A stretch of 64,000 bases of DNA from positions 1 through 64,000 of the forward strand of contig DASZVJ010000133.1 in the NCBI GenBank assembly GCA_035547155.1, in the 5' to 3' direction. The position numbers and the translations under genes are program-made. Shown here piece after piece: positions 59,804-64,000 of this stretch (position 1 is its first letter; each line of letters begins with the position of its first letter). The notes beneath the pieces are model-generated. The model did not search any database and had not been told where the DNA came from. It was given only the letters and a program-made list of their open reading frames with translations. The stretch comes from CAZNMF01 sp035547155. GTDB lineage: Bacteria > Acidobacteriota > Vicinamibacteria > Vicinamibacterales > SCN-69-37.

Positions 59804-62269
59804 CTAGTCCTTCAGCTCCACGATGGTCGCGCCGGGGCCGCCTTCGCTGTCCGGCGCGAGCGAGACACTCGCGACGAGCGGATGTTGACGCAGGAACTTC
59901 GTCAACCCGTCGCGCAGGCGCCCCGTGCCGTGCCCGTGCACGAAGCGCAGCCGGCGCTCGTCCGCCAGCAGCGCATCGTCCAGAAACTTTTCGGCACGAG
60001 CGATCGCTTCGTCCACGGTGGCGCCGATCAGCACGAGGTCGCGCGTCGGACCTTGCTCGCGCGCAGCCGCTCCCACTTGGACGCGGCCGCCTCCGGCGCG
60101 CGTGGTCTTCGCCGCATCGCCGTCGCGATCGCGACGCGCCGCTGGCGCCAGCAGATCCGGCACCGTGGCGCGCATGCGTTTGCCGCGCACGTCGATCTCG
60201 ACGTGCTTGCCCGATACCGATCGCACGACGCCTTCGGCATTCAAACTGGCGATGACGACTCGGTCGCCGATCGACGGCGGCTCGGTCAATCGCGCGCCCG
60301 CTCCGGCCTCGTCACCGCCGACCGCCGACTCGACGGCGCCGACCGCCGCCCGCGCCTCCGCGCGCAGCGCGCCGACATCACCCGTCGTCAGCGCTGGACC
60401 GCGGCTCGACGCACGTTGCTCGGCCTTCTGCGCCAGCGCGTCGGCTTTCTGCTTCAGCGTCCCGACGATGCGGTCGATTTCGGTGCGGGCCTCGCGGAGC
60501 TTCTCGTTGACCTTGTCGTCGAGCCGCCGCTTCAGCACGGCCTCACGTTCGGCCAGCCGCGCTTCTTTCTCCAGTAACTGCCCGCGCTGGGCGTCGACGG
60601 CGTCCTTCGCCGCAGCAAGGGCGTCGCGCTCGCGTGCGACCACGGCGAGCTCGTCGTCCATGCGCGCAAGATGCGCGGCGAGCAGTGATTCGCGGCCCGT
60701 TCGCCGCGATCGCGCGTCGGCGATCACATCCGCCGGCAGGCCCAGCCGCTCCGCGATCTCGAGCGCGAGGCTGCGTCCCGGCGCGCCGTAGAGCAGACGG
60801 TACGTCGGCGCGTACGTGTCTGGATTAAATCCGAACCCCGCCGTCATCACGCCGTCCGTTGTCGCCGCATACGACTTCAGCGCGTCGTCGTGCGTCGTCG
60901 CAATGACGACGGCGCCGCGGCGCTTGAAGTGATCGACGATCGCGGCCCCGAGCGCGCCGCCTTCGACCGGATCCGTGCCCCCGCCGATTTCGTCGAGCAG
61001 CACGAGCGCCGGGCAGTCGAGCGCGCGTTCCATGGCGACGATGTTGGCCATGTGCGCGGAGAACGTGCTGAGGCTCGTCGCGATCGACTGCTCGTCGCCA
61101 ATGTCCGCGAACACCGTGCGGAACGGCGTGAACGCGCTGCCGTCCTCGACGGGAATCAGCAGCCCGGCCTGCGCCATCAGCGCGAGCAGGCCGAAGGCTT
61201 TCAGCGCGACGGTCTTGCCGCCCGTGTTCGGACCAGAGATCACGAGCGCGCGCGCCGGTGGCACGATCGTGAGATCCGACGCGATCGGATGCACGTCCTG
61301 GCGGAGCGGATCGACACCCATCGTCAGATCGCGCATCGCGGGAATCAGCAGCGGATGACGCGCGCCGCGGAAGTCCACGCGGCCGTCGTTCGTCAGGGCC
61401 GGCGCAATGCCGTCGACGCGCTGCGCGAGGTCCGCGCGCGCGTGCAGCTCGTCGAGCTCGGCGACGACGTCGAGCGTGGCGTCGAGCTCGGCGGCCCGCA
61501 TCCGGAACGCGTTCGTGAGCGCCGACAGAATGCGATGGATTTCGGCCTTCTCCCGCTCTGCCAGCGCGACGACGTCGTTGTTCAGGCTGACGGTCGCGAG
61601 CGGCTCGAGATACAGGCTCGCGCCGCTGGCCGAGCTGCCATGGACGATGCCTGGGATCGCGTCGCGATGCTCGGCGCGCACGACGATGACGTAGCGGCCG
61701 TTGCGGTCGGTGATGATTTGGTCCTGCAGGTACTTCGCCGTATCGCGGCCGCGTGCGAGCGCGTCGAGCGATGTGCGCAGCTTGGCGCGCTGGCGCCGCA
61801 GGCTCTCGCGAATGTCGCGTAGCGCTGTGCTCGCGCGATCGCTGACGTCGCCCGATGGCTCGATCGCGCGCTCGATGGCCGCGACTTCGTCGCTGAACGA
61901 CGCGGCGCGCTCGGCGATGGCCGTCAGGACCGGACCGCCAGTGCGGCGCACGGACGAGATGACCGCGCTGACCGAATCGAGCAGCCGCGCGAGGCCGCGC
62001 AGCGCGAGCGGATCGAGCGGCCGATCGGCGACGCCGAGAATCGCAATCGTCGTGTCGAGATCGTCCGGCGCCGAGATGGCGAGAGAGCCGCCGTCGCGTG
62101 TGAACCGGGCCGCTTCGACGGTCAGGTCCAGCGCGTCCTGCACGGCGTCACGGTCGGATGCCGGCTCGACGGCCAAGGCGCGCTCCCGCCCCAGCGGCGT
62201 GAGCGTGCGCGACGCCAACGCCTCCCGAATGCGATCGAATTCGAGCGCGCGGAGAACAGCAGCCTGCAT
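59804..62269 (-). CDS. mutS2: MutS2 ATPase with Smr nuclease domain
   Basis: An 821-residue MutS-family protein. It lacks the mismatch-recognition N-terminal domain of MutS1. The ATP loop is GPNTGGKT at 346-353, the Walker B/signature region is LVLLDEIGGGTDPVEGGAL, a coiled coil lies at about 510-620 and the Smr domain forms the C-terminus (FVHGHGTGRLRDGLTKFL). MutS2 suppresses recombination and rescues collided ribosomes in some bacteria. It heads the unit; a CATAAT -10-like box at 62307-62302 is a weak promoter candidate. Confidence 0.96.
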   Translation of the reverse strand: MQAAVLRALEFDRIREALASRTLTPLGRERALAVEPASDRDAVQDALDLTVEAARFTRDGGSLAISAPDDLDTTIAILGVADRPLDPLALRGLARLLDSVSAVISSVRRTGGPVLTAIAERAASFSDEVAAIERAIEPSGDVSDRASTALRDIRESLRRQRAKLRTSLDALARGRDTAKYLQDQIITDRNGRYVIVVRAEHRDAIPGIVHGSSASGASLYLEPLATVSLNNDVVALAEREKAEIHRILSALTNAFRMRAAELDATLDVVAELDELHARADLAQRVDGIAPALTNDGRVDFRGARHPLLIPAMRDLTMGVDPLRQDVHPIASDLTIVPPARALVISGPNTGGKTVALKAFGLLALMAQAGLLIPVEDGSAFTPFRTVFADIGDEQSIATSLSTFSAHMANIVAMERALDCPALVLLDEIGGGTDPVEGGALGAAIVDHFKRRGAVVIATTHDDALKSYAATTDGVMTAGFGFNPDTYAPTYRLLYGAPGRSLALEIAERLGLPADVIADARSRRTGRESLLAAHLARMDDELAVVARERDALAAAKDAVDAQRGQLLEKEARLAEREAVLKRRLDDKVNEKLREARTEIDRIVGTLKQKADALAQKAEQRASSRGPALTTGDVGALRAEARAAVGAVESAVGGDEAGAGARLTEPPSIGDRVVIASLNAEGVVRSVSGKHVEIDVRGKRMRATVPDLLAPAARRDRDGDAAKTTRAGGGRVQVGAAAREQGPTRDLVLIGATVDEAIARAEKFLDDALLADERRLRFVHGHGTGRLRDGLTKFLRQHPLVASVSLAPDSEGGPGATIVELKD

Positions 62270-62321
62270 GGAGAGTCCCGCCGGGCAGCGGGCAAACTCT
62301 TATTATGACACGGGCAGGGGA

Positions 62322-62416
62322 GGCTTACGGCTTGGGGCTTACGGCTTACGAGACCGCACGGCAGCCGTAAGTCGTAAGCCGTGAAGCAACCTTGTCGTCA
62401 GACCCGATTGCTTCAC
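62322..62416. repeat. GGCTTACGG word repeat and two hairpins after larB
   Basis: GGCTTACGG occurs at 62322-62330 and 62336-62344. The stretch 62336-62350 pairs with 62366-62380 (15 bp, one mismatch). A second perfect 9-bp pair, GTGAAGCAA at 62381-62389 and TTGCTTCAC at 62408-62416, overlaps the end of larB and may terminate it. Position between larB 3' end and mutS2 5' end on the same strand. Confidence 0.65.
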
Positions 62417-63192
62417 AAATGGTTGATGGCGCTGGCGATAGCCGCTGCGCCGAAGCCATTGTCGATGTTGACGACGGAGACGCCGGTCGCGCAGGAGTTG
62501 AGCATGGCCAGGAGGGCGGCCAGGCCACCGAAGTTGGCGCCGTAGCCGACGCTCGTCGGCACGGCGATGACCGGCACGCGCACCAGGCCGCCGATGACGC
62601 TGGCCAGCGCGCCTTCCATGCCGGCGACTGTGACGATCACGCGCGCGGAGACGAGTCGGTCACGCTCGGCCAGCAGCCGGTGCAGGCCGGCGACGCCGAC
62701 GTCGTAGACGCGCTCGACGTCGTTGCTCATGACCTCCGCCGAGATCGCGGCTTCCTCGGCGACGGGCAGATCCGACGTGCCTGCCGCGGCGATCACAATC
62801 GTGCCGTGTCCCTTCGGCAGCTCCGTGCGCCGCTCGATGATCCGCGCGCGCTCGTGGAATTGCGCGTCCGGCACCCGCGCGACGACGGCGTCGAAGGCGG
62901 CGGCATCCGTTCGCGTCACGAGCAGGCTATGTCCGCGCCCGGCGATGGCTTCCGCGATGCGCGCGATCTGCTCCGGCGTCTTGCCCTGACCGAAGATCAC
63001 CTCGGGAAAGCCCTGCCGCTCGGCGCGATCGTGATCGACGCGCGCGAACTCCAGGTTCTCCATCGTTTCGCGGGCGAAAGCGGCGCGAATGTGCGGCTCG
63101 GCCTCGGCCGGCGCGAGCGCGCCCGTCCGCACGGCTTCGAGCACCGCGGCGAGCGACGAGGGCGTGGACGAGGACGACGGGTGATTCGACAC
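62413..63192 (-). CDS. larB: Nickel-pincer cofactor carboxylase LarB
   Basis: A 259-residue protein with GTG start. LarB family features: an N-terminal helix pair (LAAVLEAVRTGALAPAEAEP), DHDRAERQGFPEVIFGQGKT, IVIAAAGTSDLPVAEEAA, YDVGVAGLHRLLA, VAGMEGALASVIGGLV and the AIR-carboxylase-like PTSVGYGANFGGLAALLAML. LarB carboxylates nicotinic acid adenine dinucleotide as the first step of the nickel-pincer cofactor used by lactate racemase and related enzymes. LarC and LarE are not encoded nearby. Confidence 0.94.
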   Translation of the reverse strand: MSNHPSSSSTPSSLAAVLEAVRTGALAPAEAEPHIRAAFARETMENLEFARVDHDRAERQGFPEVIFGQGKTPEQIARIAEAIAGRGHSLLVTRTDAAAFDAVVARVPDAQFHERARIIERRTELPKGHGTIVIAAAGTSDLPVAEEAAISAEVMSNDVERVYDVGVAGLHRLLAERDRLVSARVIVTVAGMEGALASVIGGLVRVPVIAVPTSVGYGANFGGLAALLAMLNSCATGVSVVNIDNGFGAAAIASAINHL

Positions 63193-63202
63193 GAGAGGTG
63201 GT

Positions 63203-63232
63203 TTGACTCGGACCGAAGGCGCTTCCTAGAAT
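63203..63232 (+). promoter_or_regulatory. Sigma-70 promoter of the GT2 gene
   Basis: TTGACT (63203-63208) and TAGAAT (63227-63232) are separated by 18 bp. A transcript would start near 63239 and give a leader of about 38 nt before the ATG at 63277. The promoter lies between divergent larB and the GT2 gene. Confidence 0.6.
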
Positions 63233-63276
63233 GACGGTCAGACCCGCCGCCCCCAGGGCGCCTCTGCACGAAGATT

Positions 63277-64000
63277 ATGACCGCATACGAGACGCTGACG
63301 CTCGTTTCCTATTTCTTTGTCCTGAGCATCCTTGGGATTTACGGCTGGCACCGGTACTTCATTGTCTACCAGTACATGAAGCACAAGGACCGCGTGCCTG
63401 GTCCGCCACCGTACGTCAGCGAATGGCCGGTCGTCACCGTCCAGCTTCCCATCTTCAACGAGATGTACGTCGTCGATCGTCTGATCGACGCCGTGTGCGA
63501 CATCGACTATCCGAAGGATCGTCTCGAGATTCAGCTGCTCGACGACTCGACGGACGAGACGCGTGAGATCGCCGAGCTCGCCGTGCGGCGGCAGGCGGCG
63601 CGCGGGTTCGACATCAAATATCTGCATCGCACCGATCGCACCGGTTTCAAGGCCGGCGCGCTCGATGCCGGGCTGAAGGTCGCGCGCGGAGAGCACATCG
63701 CGATCTTCGACGCGGACTTCATTCCGCCGTCCGATTTCCTGAAGCGCACGGTGCCGTACTTCGTCGACGAGCGCGTCGCCGTCGTGCAGGCGCGCTGGGG
63801 CCATCTCAATCAGGCGTACTCGCTGCTCACGAAGGTGCAGGCCGTGCTGCTCGACGGCCACTTCGTGCTCGAGCACGGCGCCCGCAATCGTTCGGGCTGC
63901 TTCTTCAATTTCAACGGCACGGCAGGTGTCTGGCGTCGCGTCGCGATCGACGATGCGGGCGGGTGGCAGCACGACACGCTGACGGAAGATCTCGACTTGA
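63277..64000 (+). CDS. Cellulose-synthase-like GT2 glycosyltransferase (3' end outside window)
   Basis: Open from the ATG at 63277 to the window edge (241 residues). One transmembrane helix at about 7-24 (TLVSYFFVLSILGIYGW) precedes a GT-A domain with VTVQLPIFNEMYVVDRLID, LLDDSTDETREIAEL, KAGALDAGLK, the metal motif IAIFDADFIPPSDFL and the acceptor-side HDTLTEDLDL just at the end. This order is that of processive plus related beta-glycosyltransferases (cellulose synthase/CslA-like). It probably makes a polysaccharide or glycolipid at the inner membrane. Confidence 0.85.
   Translation, partial: MTAYETLTLVSYFFVLSILGIYGWHRYFIVYQYMKHKDRVPGPPPYVSEWPVVTVQLPIFNEMYVVDRLIDAVCDIDYPKDRLEIQLLDDSTDETREIAELAVRRQAARGFDIKYLHRTDRTGFKAGALDAGLKVARGEHIAIFDADFIPPSDFLKRTVPYFVDERVAVVQARWGHLNQAYSLLTKVQAVLLDGHFVLEHGARNRSGCFFNFNGTAGVWRRVAIDDAGGWQHDTLTEDLDL

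Noticed and set aside
1..64000. CRISPR arrays, insertion sequences, prophage genes or rRNA genes
   Set aside because: No regularly spaced repeats with unique spacers, transposase or integrase motifs, phage structural genes or rRNA sequence were found.

Overview
The window is a GC-rich, diderm-type bacterial chromosome segment packed with short-gap, frequently overlapping genes. The cell-division cluster (mraZ to ftsZ, with a meso-diaminopimelate-type MurE), the mutS2-dnaG-rpoD order and the lineage-style intergenic word repeats would fit Acidobacteriota, perhaps Vicinamibacteria. That placement is an inference; no rRNA or other decisive marker is present. I see no insertion sequence, prophage or CRISPR array.

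Region 1 (1-32525) is a large envelope-glycan locus, almost entirely on the minus strand. It holds a WalW-type polysaccharide deacetylase, a GNAT acetyltransferase, a SAM methyltransferase, seven large multi-membrane GT-C-like proteins, three dolichyl-phosphate-sugar-synthase-type GT2 enzymes, GT4, GT9 and capsule-type GT-B transferases, a flippase, a DegT aminotransferase, two NAD-dependent epimerases, two radical SAM enzymes and a secreted protein with a secretin STN-like domain. Only a HEAT-repeat lipoprotein-like/secreted protein and one GT2 gene (4547-6535) run on the plus strand. The reading is a surface polysaccharide or glycoconjugate system in which sugars are charged onto polyprenyl phosphate inside and used by GT-C enzymes outside the membrane.

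Region 2 (32526-49354) is a complete-looking dcw cluster on the plus strand: mraZ, rsmH, ftsL, ftsI, murE, murF, mraY, murD, ftsW, murG, murC, ftsQ, ftsA, ftsZ. It has a near-consensus promoter and candidate MraZ operators, is mostly translationally coupled, lacks murB and ddl, and is interrupted once by a 281-bp gap with a 124-bp structured inverted repeat between murD and ftsW.

Region 3 (49376-55954) is mixed housekeeping: a NagB-like deaminase, a small membrane protein, an orphan TIGR03960-like radical SAM protein, a SpoVG-like small protein, PgeF, a methyltransferase, an eight-cysteine zinc-ribbon protein and a coiled-coil zinc-ribbon protein.

Region 4 (56149-62269, minus strand) is a mutS2-dnaG-rpoD-tRNA-Ile(CAU) transcription unit with repeats around the tRNA. 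Region 5 holds larB (minus) and, divergently from it with its own promoter, a cellulose-synthase-like GT2 gene cut by the window end.

Several genes show a TANNNT box only 5-6 nt before the start codon with no Shine-Dalgarno sequence, suggesting leaderless transcripts.
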